Shown here: in pieces, positions 10,758 through 20,257 of the stretch
Position numbering within the stretch: the first letter of the stretch is position 1
Layout of the letters: the number at the start of each line of letters is the position of its first letter
The notes under the pieces: model-generated
Told to the model about the DNA's origin: nothing
The model's input: the letters and a program-made list of their open reading frames with translations, nothing else
Databases searched by the model: none
Translations under genes and position numbers: made by a program
From: Gnomoniopsis sp. IMI 355080
Taxonomy: Eukaryota > Ascomycota > Sordariomycetes > Diaporthales > Gnomoniaceae
Assembly: GCA_027946555.1 (NCBI GenBank)
Contig: JAPEVC010000095.1
Location: 1 to 64,000, forward strand
Direction: 5' to 3'
DNA length: 64,000 bases

Positions 10758-13405
10758 GATGGAACGAGTTCTGATGCTGGAAAGTCTGAATTGCGTTGAT
10801 TTTGTGAAGCTCTTGGGCTGGATCTATCATGCAAAAATTTCAGGGTCCATATCACAGACCAGAGATGTCTTTTGCCATCACGTCTCTACAAGCTTCTCTG
10901 CATTTGTCATCTTAGTATGCGTGTGGGTCCAGGCCCGTAGTATCTTTGCACCAGAAGCGGCACTTCCCGCAATATATCCTATCTTCCGGCATGGACGACT
11001 AGGAGCAAGGCGATATGGGATACATATCTTCTCTTGCCTTTGGCAGCCATTGTTGCGTCTTATTGGTGGACGCACCGTGCAAAGATAGCGGTTCTGCCAT
11101 CGTTGAAGTTGGAGTAAGCGACGCACTGAAAGTTCAGAGGATCGTCATAATGACTTCGTTGACACTATGGGTCCTACCGAGATCTCAGCCTTGTTTTGAC
11201 TATATCCAGGTACAGGATGTCGAAACGGCTGCCAAGGCGCAGTCGTGACCGCCAGGGCATGCAAAACTCAGAAGCACCAATTATAATTATTCAAGACCAT
11301 AACGTGGGATAAGGTGTATGTACTATGCTGTATCCCGGCAATTATGTTTGTGGGCTGTGGAAAACGGTCCTGGTGAATAGAAAGGGGGTTCGTGGCTCGG
11401 ACACCAAGCCTGTTCCAATATTTATTAGCACCGTTTGGCTACCGGTATGGAACTTGGCCGTCGTTGCGCTTCCTGCTTGAGCCTCATCTTAGTCAGGGGC
11501 GGCTGGGAGAATCGACGTCAGGAAGAGCATCAGGGACCAACCATGTTACTACCTCTTCAACAGCCTCCTCCAAAATCTCATCACAAGCACTTGCTGACCG
11601 CCATTCTGTCATATGTTCGCGAGAGTTGGTACACATACTGAAACTTTTATGGCAAGGTTCAGCAGAATTCGCAAGCACCGTGGACGAATACAGTCGCCCC
11701 TTGCACGAGCCGAATTGCCTTGCTTGCTTCACGTGCGGGATGCTGGCATCCTCCCGAGTGTGACGTTATATGGGCCTGGGCCCGTGACGATAGCACCACT
11801 GTCGGTCATGGCTTGAGCCTGAATAGGTTTGCAATGGAAACACCGAGATTGATCCAAAATAATTCAAAATCTGGTTTGCAGCGCGGCTGGAGTCGAGACT
11901 CACGTTCATTGCAACCTATCGAAGGGCTTACCTCCGTGTTTCCTATGGTCCAATAGAAATCGCGAGGTCATCCACACTAAAGCGGGAATTCGAACGGTAG
12001 GCGGACCAGTAGAATCACGACATCCACTGCAAGGTAGAAAACCAAGGCAGCATACTTGTTTCGAGCTCCCGACCATCCACCGACAATTCGGTCTCTCCGG
12101 AATTCGCATTGATGATTGCGCGTTAATAGTATCGTGGTGTGGTAGGACGGGAGCGAAAGCAGCGTCCAAGACCGAGAAAAGCAGGTTTCGTTCCGGGCTG
12201 GAGTTCAGGCGATGTGACCGAGATCGTACCTTGCAGTATGTGTTTGGGGGCGGTCTTCCCAGAATTGGCAAATCCAGACCTGTTCGCATTTTGCCGGGAA
12301 GCAGACCCCAAACTGGGCAACGTTCTCCCACATAAAAGTGCACTGACTAGCAGGTCGCAGATGAGACCACATAGAGGCAGTGAGGGGCAGTATGTACGGT
12401 CTGGCCACGAGTCTGCCAAATTCATAAGCGAGGGCACTATAACATCAGATCATATGGATGTGAGATCAAATCGGGCTTTTGGTAGGCGATCTAAGTAAAT
12501 CGATTGATAATGCGTCCCGGAATGGATGACTCTTTAGCGATGCTAGGTGGGGGATCTGCTAACTTTCGTAGATCATGAAAGCGAATTGAGGACTACCTAC
12601 CTAGGTAGGTAGGTTTGTTGAAGTCGTCGAATGTTCGTGAGGAGTCGTGACGGTGGAGAAGTGCATAGTAACCAGGTACGAGCACAAATAAACTCGGAAC
12701 CATGTGCCACATGGGGTGGACAAAGCTGCAATGTCGTGTCAGCCGCATGTAGCCTCAATCTATCCTCTGCACGCCTTGGCGCAAGAGGTATCGGCAGTGA
12801 GGGGAACGCGATGGGATGAGTTGGTGATTCTAGGTGAGGGGTAGTCCGTAGGTTCGATGCGATAGATCTACAAGCTCGGCGCGAACTACAAACCCGGCCG
12901 AGGAAGCTCGGAGGACACCATGACGCTTGAATTATACCCATTTTGGGGACCTTCGCACCGGGCAGAATTTCCATTGTGCACCGCGGCATATAAGAATGTT
13001 GTTGGAGATATAGGAGCATGACCGTGGACTGCAAGTTTCAGAATATAGTGCACGTGGTTGTTTTGTAGTAGATTGATTTCATTGGGATGTTTGTGTAAAC
13101 AATTTCTTCTCTAATTCGGCCGCAACAACATGTGACACACAATGCCAACTTGAAGGCGATGTTGAGAGTAGATTCGCAATACTAGGTGCCAGAGCACTTC
13201 CGGACCATAGATCATATCAGATAACCCCCAGTCCGCTATACCCATGTATCCAAACCCATAAAATCATTATTCAGGGCACATTGCCCCAAGAAAACGCCAT
13301 GCTCGCTCCAAAAGCACAGGGATAGATTCACAAAGGTAGATGAAAATAAAATCGCCGTAGAAGCACACTTCGCACCAGGCGATAGCCCGTGACTGAAACC
13401 AATCC
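10758..13405. other. gene-poor 2.6 kb region
   Basis: Overlapping frames of at most about 170 codons occur on both strands around 10.6-12.5 kb but contain no domain pattern, and I could not splice any into a plausible protein. A 16-bp perfect palindrome of the recurring CCTAGG family lies at 12595-12610 (listed separately). Confidence 0.55.
12595..12610. repeat. 16-bp perfect palindrome of the CCTAGG family
   Basis: The sequence ACCTACCTAGGTAGGT reads identically on both strands. It is flanked by further TACC/GGTA units, so the near-palindromic block extends by a few bases on each side. Related copies lie at 4724, 14729, 42110, 42786, 44326, 49591 and 53131. Confidence 0.85.
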
Positions 13406-14101
13406 TTAGACCTCAAAGGCCTCGTCGTCCTTCGTATGGACTTCCTCTGTCTGCACCCCAAAGAAGATACCTCTTCTCTTCCACTCGCCTCGCTTGATGT
13501 AGTTTGTTGGGTCGTCCGGCGACCCCACTGGCGGTCTTCGCTGAGGATTCGGCGCAACTGTGTCAACCTCGTCTTGGGAGTCATCGTCGTCAAACCAAGA
13601 TTTGCCCGAGTCGACAGAGTCGACACTTGATGCTGGTGAAGGCCACCCCCTCATGTCGACGTCATGCTCCCGCTGTCGGTTCCTTTCGATCATGCGCATT
13701 GCATTGTCTCTCTCCAATGAGAAATCAAATTGTTGATAGCCCTCTAGCGAAAAGCCAGACTCGGAACGGTGCAGTCGTGCTGGTCTGCGGTTTCCGGCAC
13801 TGGCAAAAGAGCGCTTGCTGTGCAGGCTGCCCAAGGTCTGTCGTTCGTGCAACCTTGGAGGGGCATGTGGGGCTTGTGGGACAGGTGGGTTAAGCTTTAG
13901 TGGGTCGAACTCGATGGGTGGATAGTGGCCCCGGTAGTCTACCCGCGTCGACGATGACCTCGACACGGTTGCACCGTCACTGTGTTGCCTCCGGTGGGTA
14001 ATGAGTCTTGGTGTCTCCATCTCCTCCGCTGCAATTTCCGTACGCATCTTCCTATGACTGCGTACCCGGGACAATATCCCGTGGCCTGTGACGCCGGGCA
14101 T
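13406..14101 (-). CDS. hypothetical protein, low complexity, basic/acidic
   Basis: A 231-residue frame starts at the ATG at 14101 (MPGVTGHGILSRVRSHRKMR). The same frame stays open further upstream, but that part has no good ATG and reads like UTR. The protein is rich in Arg, Ser, Pro and His, has no signal peptide or membrane segment, and carries an acidic patch WFDDDDSQDEVD near residue 178. The C-terminal part RGEWKRRGIFFGVQTEEVH is the most ordered-looking section. It looks like a disordered regulatory or adaptor protein of filamentous fungi. I do not recognise a family. Codon use and a long clean frame support it as a gene. Confidence 0.6.
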   Translation of the reverse strand: MPGVTGHGILSRVRSHRKMRTEIAAEEMETPRLITHRRQHSDGATVSRSSSTRVDYRGHYPPIEFDPLKLNPPVPQAPHAPPRLHERQTLGSLHSKRSFASAGNRRPARLHRSESGFSLEGYQQFDFSLERDNAMRMIERNRQREHDVDMRGWPSPASSVDSVDSGKSWFDDDDSQDEVDTVAPNPQRRPPVGSPDDPTNYIKRGEWKRRGIFFGVQTEEVHTKDDEAFEV

Positions 14102-16864
14102 GTTTGGTGACGAGGGGTGGTGATGCGCTGTGTGTAGTAATGAAAGGCGAGCTCCACTATCACTGATGGGAGACTCTTGTTTTGATCTGTTAACAGAGCT
14201 GCCAATAGGTATGGCGTTGGTAGGTAGGGACTGCTTTGTATGGGAGGAAAGAAAAAGTGTGTGGGCAGGGTAGAAGAGAGGGGGGTTGGGAACTTGATAT
14301 AACTTGAAAGCTGTGCCCAATCTAAGTTTTGTGCCTTGCAGCAATGGTGGTGGACAGAAACAGAGCAAGTATACGAGAGACTACGTAAGGGTGTGTGACC
14401 GTATCGCCTTGGACACGAGTACCCAAGAAAGAGTGCTGATGGTGACCGGTAGCAAGGTCATTGGTACTTTGGTACCTATGCTATGCGTTTCCAGCCGAGC
14501 TTACCGAGAGGTTGGCAGAAACACGCAATACTCTTCACACCATCTTCTTTTTTTCCTTTTATTTCTGTACTGGGATGTTTCCGTTTCGGTGCGCATCCTC
14601 CGTCCGAGATTGCCTTGCTGAAAGGATGGATGACATCGGAGCCCTGGAAACCCTGGGAACCCGGTCATGGGATGGACTAGGAAGACCCCTACAAGGACCC
14701 ATCAGCCCTATGCCAGTATCTGCATAGTTACCTACCTAGGTTGGTAGGTAGGATAGAAAAAATGCGTCACTCCACACCAGCAGGAAACCGAGGTTCTGGT
14801 TACACCGGATTTCGTGCAGCAGCGGTAAAAAACTAGTTACTGAGTATCATCGGATCATCGGCCAACTACGCAGTATGCTTTTCGTGTTCTCGTAATGCTG
14901 TTATGGCTGCGACGGCATGGCCTTGGACGCGGCCTGATGGCTTGACAACACCATCCTGTTTTGTTGCTATGCGATTGCAATTTCATCATTCTGCCCCCAA
15001 TGCGGCCGGTGGGAACAAGACCCAGAAAAGTTTCTTTCTTCTTTTTTTGTCGCCAAATACATCATAAGTAGGCAAGTTTCTCCAGGATTTGGCGGCTGTC
15101 ACTCCCAGTCCTGGTAATAGATGAGCAGGGGGTGGCGAGTCTAAAAATCGGGGTCGGCATGAACAATGATTGGCGCGTGTCCCATTGTCGATCTTGATCA
15201 TTGGATTGATCCAACGCCAATGGAAACAATCCACGGTCACGCGCGCAAGTGCCACCAGGCACTGTCTGTTGAGCTCTCATCCTGTCGGCTGTCGCTTGAT
15301 GACAAGGGCTGTCGGATGGCTAGTCTGCCCATGAGGTGGAGTTGACGAACGGCAGGATGGGTTGATCCGTAGATCGCGAGCTGGTGGACCGCTCGGCTGC
15401 GACTTGACAGCGGACGCACGTACTGTCGGGCTGTAGAAGAATGAAACGGGCACGCCAAGTAAGACGCCTGCGGGTGTGGTAGGCCTGTGCTAATCGTGTA
15501 GATGGGCTGCCAGACCGCCTAAACCGCTGGAGATTTGGATGTTCAGCTGTGTGTCCTGGGAGAGACTAGCGCAAGCCACGCTGCCACGCACTGCAGGTGT
15601 TTGAGAGTGAGTGCGTGCAGCGATTTGTAACATCAGAACGCATACCCCGCGCGTGTTCGCACGAGGCTGGCGAGGCCGGGCATAACCTTATCATTGCCAA
15701 GGGCCCAAGGATGCCCAAAATACATCACCGTGCTCCTGTGTAAGCGACCGCTTGTCTCACTAGAAGCCAATCACCTTCTATTGGAGGCAGGAATCATTGT
15801 TGATCAGCCACGCTGTATTTTTCTATCGCTGTGTGAGGGGATGATCGCAATCTTCCGATCAGAATTGAAGGAACCTGTACGACTATAATGATATCATTGG
15901 CGGTGGCTGTTGACGTTTCAGACTGTCTAGTATGAACACACCGTCCTTGTTGTAAAACGGCGATGAGCCAATTGACTACCCCAAAAGTCTTCCTGTTAAG
16001 CGTTCCAACTTTGAATGTTTCCCGTATGGCCCGCTAAAAGGCGTTCTGGCATTCTCGGAGATTAGGAGTATATCACCTAGCGTGAAGCCTTTCCTCTGCT
16101 GCCCTACCAGCCTACCTCGCGACGCTGGGTTCATCATTTCATCATGTTTGGAGCCGCACGGTCGGAGAGGCGTCGTGCAGCGTGTGAGTTCCCAACCAAT
16201 CAGCCTAGCTCGGCCGAAATTTGAATGGGCCGACAGAGCTTGGAGCTTATAAATAGTTTTTTTCAAAGGCTTTTGCCATGGACGTTAAGCTTTGTCCTCT
16301 TGAAACGTTCTCGTGGCTTGTTCGTACTAAATAGAAGCTGTGCTTAGATGAGATGATGCTAGACGATTCTTCTGGGGTGGTGCACATATCCTGTATTGCA
16401 CAGAATGCATCTTCTGCTTGATCACAATAACAGCAGCTGGGTGCAGTTGCATACCCGAAACCTTGCACTCAAGCTTATACCTGCGAGAACTTTCCCATCA
16501 TGACTTCGGGAATTCGCTTTCGAAGATTTGCCTGAGCGGCATGGGAAAGTTCGAAATGGATGTGTTCATCCCTGTGATGTGTGTCCCCACACACCCAACC
16601 ACATTCCTCTGTGCCAATGAAAATTACAGCATTGCGGCACAGCTTAGTGAGATCTTATGTTGCTCTGCACTTGAAACAGTAAAGACGCATCCAGCCCACT
16701 ACAGGATTTGCGCATTTTCGGACGAGAATTTCGAAATCAGTCATCAGATCTGACGTGACAGCTCGGCATCTTCAAGCGGGTGGCGTATCCTTGAAAACAT
16801 CATCCGAAGTCATGTACTGCCGTCACGCTACTATGCTGTACATCGTGGGATGCAGTATCTTAGT
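14102..16864. other. gene-poor region upstream of the hypothetical protein
   Basis: It contains short overlapping frames only. A TACCTACCTAGG/TTGGTAGGTAGG near-palindrome lies at 14729-14752. I saw no tRNA-like or rRNA-like segment. Confidence 0.55.
14729..14752. repeat. imperfect palindrome of the CCTAGG family
   Basis: TACCTACCTAGG is followed by TTGGTAGGTAGG, the two arms pairing with one central mismatch. It belongs to the same dispersed motif family as the perfect copies at 12595 and 44326. Confidence 0.75.
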
Positions 16865-17036
16865 CCTATGAAGTCAACCCAAGCCGTTTCGCAATGTGGC
16901 GAAGCTCCTCGTTGTGACACTGGGCACAGCTCGGCGATATGAAGGACGCGTATGTCGGCCCTATGCAGTCGACTCAAAATGTTTCGCAGTGTGCGGGAGC
17001 TTCTCGTGATTGCACTTGGCACAGCTGGGCGATATG
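16865..17036. repeat. imperfect tandem duplication, two 77-bp units
   Basis: Unit 1 (16865-16941) and unit 2 (16960-17036) both start CCTATG and end GCGATATG, with an 18-bp spacer. They share most positions, for example GTTTCGCA-TGTG and GGCACAGCT-GGCGATATG. On the minus strand both units keep one frame that encodes a Cys-x-x-Cys peptide (CAKCNHEKL and CAQCHNEEL). This suggests a decayed coding repeat rather than random sequence. It ends about 185 bp beyond the COX16 stop codon. Confidence 0.7.
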
Positions 17037-17221
17037 CCGCAATGCGAAAGCGCATTCTCAGCCGCCGGCCTCGCGGCCCAGAACTGCACCCGTCGGCCAA
17101 ATGCGCCGGGCCCGTCGTCGCACAGACCACAACTCTATTCGAACAACGCGAAGTGCGAGTTCCGAATCCGCCTGGCACATTCATACGTGCGCATGCTTTG
17201 CAGGCGCCTTGGGTGTTTGTC

Positions 17222-17648
17222 CTATAGCACGCCATCACTCTCACCCGGCAGTCGCTTCACACGCTTCTGATCCCAATCATCAAGGTCCTTGGCTGCAAGC
17301 CTCTGTGAAGTGTTGTCGTCGTCAGCAGACGGCACAAGAATCATGACTAGGCATGTCTCTTGCCGTGAACAGTAGACTCACATAGTACTCGTCCTTGATA
17401 TCCACCTTGCGACCCGTCTTGCCGACGCCGAGTTCCTCCTCTTTGGTCATCTGCCGCACCTTTCTGTCATGCCGTTCGTACCGAACAGCCGTCGCTGGAG
17501 TCAGGACGAAAGAGCCCACAACGATGATCGCCATAAAGGGTAGGCCAAAGAGGAGGAATGGGCGTTTGGCAAGGCCTGCTCGATACCGCGCTGCAATGGT
17601 GTTGGACTCGGCCGCCGACACATACTTCTTCTTTGGAAAGACAGCCAT
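17222..17648 (-). CDS. cox16: cytochrome c oxidase assembly protein COX16
   Basis: Two exons, 17648-17382 and 17302-17222, give 115 residues. The 79-nt intron begins GTGAGT and ends CACAG. It joins KVDIKDEYY to RLAAKDLDDWDQKRVKRLPG, exactly the conserved C-terminus of COX16, and both ends are in phase 0. The protein has one membrane segment (about 31-50, FLLFGLPFMAIIVVGSFVLT) followed by the family signature TPATAVRYERHDRKVRQMTKEEELG. COX16 is a single-pass mitochondrial inner-membrane factor needed to mature Cox1/Cox2 of complex IV. The N-terminus MAVFPKKKYVSAAES is basic and short, as in orthologues. Without splicing the frame would run on for only 19 residues after DEYY. Confidence 0.93.
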
Positions 17649-18419
17649 CTTGATAGCGCGCGGCTAGTGCACAGAGAGCGTTGGCGTTTCGTCGAGATTC
17701 CGTGTGACTTGTGTTGCCCAAGTTCCTGGTTGTGATGATGATATGGGAGAATCTTGCGCGTAGCTTCGCGCGCAGGCCAAGGTGCAACGAGCGCTTAGTA
17801 AGCACCCCATTCTGCAGCCACCATTCCCCGGAAGAAAGATTGGGGCATAGGGCCAGGTGAGCAGCTCAACTGAGGGAACGCAGTGAAAATCCAATGAGCG
17901 AGGCCAACTTCAACATTGAAGTCCTAACGGTAGAGCAATTCAAGGCTTATAAAATCAATGTCTGTGAGATTGAAGGACGTTTTCGATAAGGCTGGTGGAC
18001 CTAAATTGTGTGTCCTAATTCCTGCACGTCGATCTAATTGTTTCCCCGGAATCGACTGACTGGGCATGGCCGTATTGGGAACATATGGCCAAACCCCCCC
18101 GTAGCCGAACTCAACCACCTAAGCCTTGAAAGGCTCTATTTCTTTCGAGGCTTCAAAATTCGCCAGTCAATTTCTTGACCGCTGCTATTCTGCGATTCTG
18201 AAAAGCACTTAGGCGCTAAAAAATTCGGTACCGTGGCCCTGGGTTGAGTCCTTACCCGAAGTGGAGATAGAAAACAGGGTGCGAAGTAGCATCGATTTGC
18301 CAGCCGAAGTTCAGATTGACGTCGCCAACTTTCGAAGCTCCTTCAAGTTGCATTTATGTGAGCTCTCAAATGTGTCGCAGTCATTGACTTTCAGCTACTG
18401 TAGGGCCGCATTTGTGAAG
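17649..18419. other. divergent promoter region between cox16 and the PDI-like gene
   Basis: This 0.77 kb lies between two start codons facing away from each other. A 16-nt stretch (TGTGTCCTAATTCCTG, 18009-18024) recurs exactly inside intron 1 of the PDI-like gene (18555-18570). No gene was seen. Confidence 0.55.
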
Positions 18420-19862
18420 ATGTTTCATTATTGCCATTTGTTTGCGTGCTGTTTCTTACTTGTTCGGAATACCTGGGCTTGGCATCATGTAAATGGAGAG
18501 GCGCTTGAGACGAATCTTGCAAAAGACGAAATCACTTTGGTAGCCTGTAAGTGCTGTGTCCTAATTCCTGACATGGGATTCTGACTTTTGAATGGTTACC
18601 TCATAGTCGTCAAGGTAAATATATTCGATTTACCTGACTCCTGCTGTCTTCATTGTCTGACCGCTAATTGCAACCTGTGGCGAGTGTTAGCCCAGCGAGT
18701 AAGCTCACCCAGCTCCACAAGGCTAAGCCAATGTCGCTGAGAATCATGATAGATCTACAAGTCAGGCTCTTGAATACGAGTGGCTAGCAACTACAGTGCA
18801 AAGCGGCTCTCTCCTGAGCATCGACTGCGAGGCTGAGCAAATTTTATGTGCCGAATACGAGATCAGTCACCACCCGAGTCTGCAGCTATTCAAACAGGGA
18901 GTGCCGGCGACAGAGTACCTGGGACCCAGAAGGGCGTCTGCGTAAGGCTGGTACCCTTCCTGGAAATGTCCATACTGCATCGAAGCTAATACGGGACCAA
19001 GGATTGAAAATTTTGTTTCGCGCATGTCAAGGCCTGTTGTGACAGTGATCAGTTCAGAGAGCGTTGATGATTTCAAAAACGTTGATGATGTCGTCTTCAT
19101 CGGGTACATCAGCTCGAAAGACGACACAGCTCGACAGTCATTTGCTGCCGTAGCGCAAAAGTACCGCCAGGAATTTACATTTGGCTTGGTATCTGATGAA
19201 GCAGTCATCACGGGTGGACAAATGGGGTCGGCCACTGTGATGTGCCACATAAATGGGGACGGTGAGACGAGATCGTCCGGATTTTCAGAGACAGAAAGGT
19301 TGGACAAGTTTGTATCGGAGGCGTCACGCCGTGTCATAGGAGAGTTAACACGTCAAAATCAGCAGAGGCTGCTGGATGTGAGTAGCCTTTCCCCCGTACC
19401 CAGACTCGACATAGTCGTAACTGAGAGACTCTCCCGCAGCGAGGATGGCCTATGGTATATCTCTTCGGAGAGACCGAGAACGACCGCGCAGAACTTCGTC
19501 GGACGCTCCATGACTTTGCAAAGAGCTACTATGACTCTCTCACCTGCGTAACTGTCGATCATCTGGAGTTTCCCGGTCTACAGGATAAGCTGGGTCTCGA
19601 GCCGACAGTGTTTCCCTCGGGGGCGGTTCACCAGTTGTCCAAAGATCGGATTTATCCGTACCCGCGAGGACTCCCAATCGACTCGCGGTCACTTCAGAAA
19701 TGGGGCTTGGATGTTTGGCAGGGCCGGATCAAGCACTGGGCTCCTCATGACAGGACGACTGCGTCTGAGGGTACAGAGTCAACGAAGTCGGTCACGAGAA
19801 AGTTTTCCATGGCGAATATTCCTGGAGTGAACATCCGTGTTGCAGGAAGGGATGAGTTGTAG
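18420..19862 (+). CDS. PDI-like ER thioredoxin-fold protein, a-b-b' form with RDEL C-terminus
   Basis: Five exons (18420-18546, 18607-18698, 18766-18941, 19002-19377, 19440-19862) give 397 residues with every phase matching. Introns begin GTAAGT, GTAAGC, GTAAGG and GTGAGT. The N-terminus is a signal peptide (about 1-21), then WHHVNGEALETNLAKDEITLVAF, the start of a PDI a-domain. SIDCEAEQILCAEYEISHHP and the cis-Pro loop SLQLFKQG follow, then b and b' thioredoxin-like domains (VVFIGYISSKDD; MVYLFGETENDR). It ends GRDEL, an ER-retrieval-type tail. The expected redox motif APWCGHCK is absent. The exon instead reads PDSCCLHCL, so the site would be C56-L-H-C59 in an enlarged loop. The second catalytic (a') domain is missing. 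A role in ER folding or as a chaperone/decoy paralogue is inference. A decaying paralogue is possible. Confidence 0.72.
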
Positions 19863-20257
19863 GAGGCGACTGATTACATGGTGTGATCTCAACGCTGGGT
19901 AGTAGGCATCTGATAGCAGACCATGGCACTGCTGCACGACTGCAAACATCTGCACAGGAAACCCTCGGTTTTGCAAATTAGGAAAGGGTACCACGCACCT
20001 GATACAGAAATTGTTGACTTCACAATGGCATGTCGATTAGTCTGGCATTTTTGTTGTTTTTATTTTTGCTTACATAAGACACCAATATAAACCTGAACCC
20101 TCGTGACGTCGCGTTGTAGACTGCGGCCTGCAAACAGACGCGACGCGTTACAACAACCATAGACTTGACGCCTCCCTACCGACAGCGCAAGTCTGTCCGG
20201 CCGGATAACTGTGCCATGTCTCTCTTTTGGAATACGAATTGAGATGAGCATGTCACC
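19863..20257. other. intergenic between the PDI-like and ATR-kinase genes
   Basis: About 0.4 kb between tandem plus-strand genes. It should hold the terminator of the first and the promoter of the second. A T-rich stretch lies at about 20046-20070. No gene was seen. Confidence 0.6.

Noticed and set aside
9921..10799. A 292-codon open frame on the plus strand
   Set aside because: It is antisense to the Old Yellow Enzyme gene, whose protein has all family motifs. The antisense frame has no recognisable features.
11985..12060. AATTCGAAC segment resembling a tRNA T-arm
   Set aside because: Stem pairing and an acceptor stem could not be found on either strand. Other TTCGA sites in the window failed the same test.
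17924..18118. 64-codon minus-strand frame with a GIRTHNLGPPALSKTSF-like peptide
   Set aside because: It lies in the divergent promoter between cox16 and the PDI-like gene, has no splice support and no family resemblance I can defend.
18672..18687. A TGT-GGC-GAG-TGT (CGEC) active-site-like motif in the PDI-like gene
   Set aside because: It lies in a frame followed at once by TAG, and no AG acceptor exists between 18615 and 18672 to reach that frame. The frame that splices correctly reads CLHC instead.
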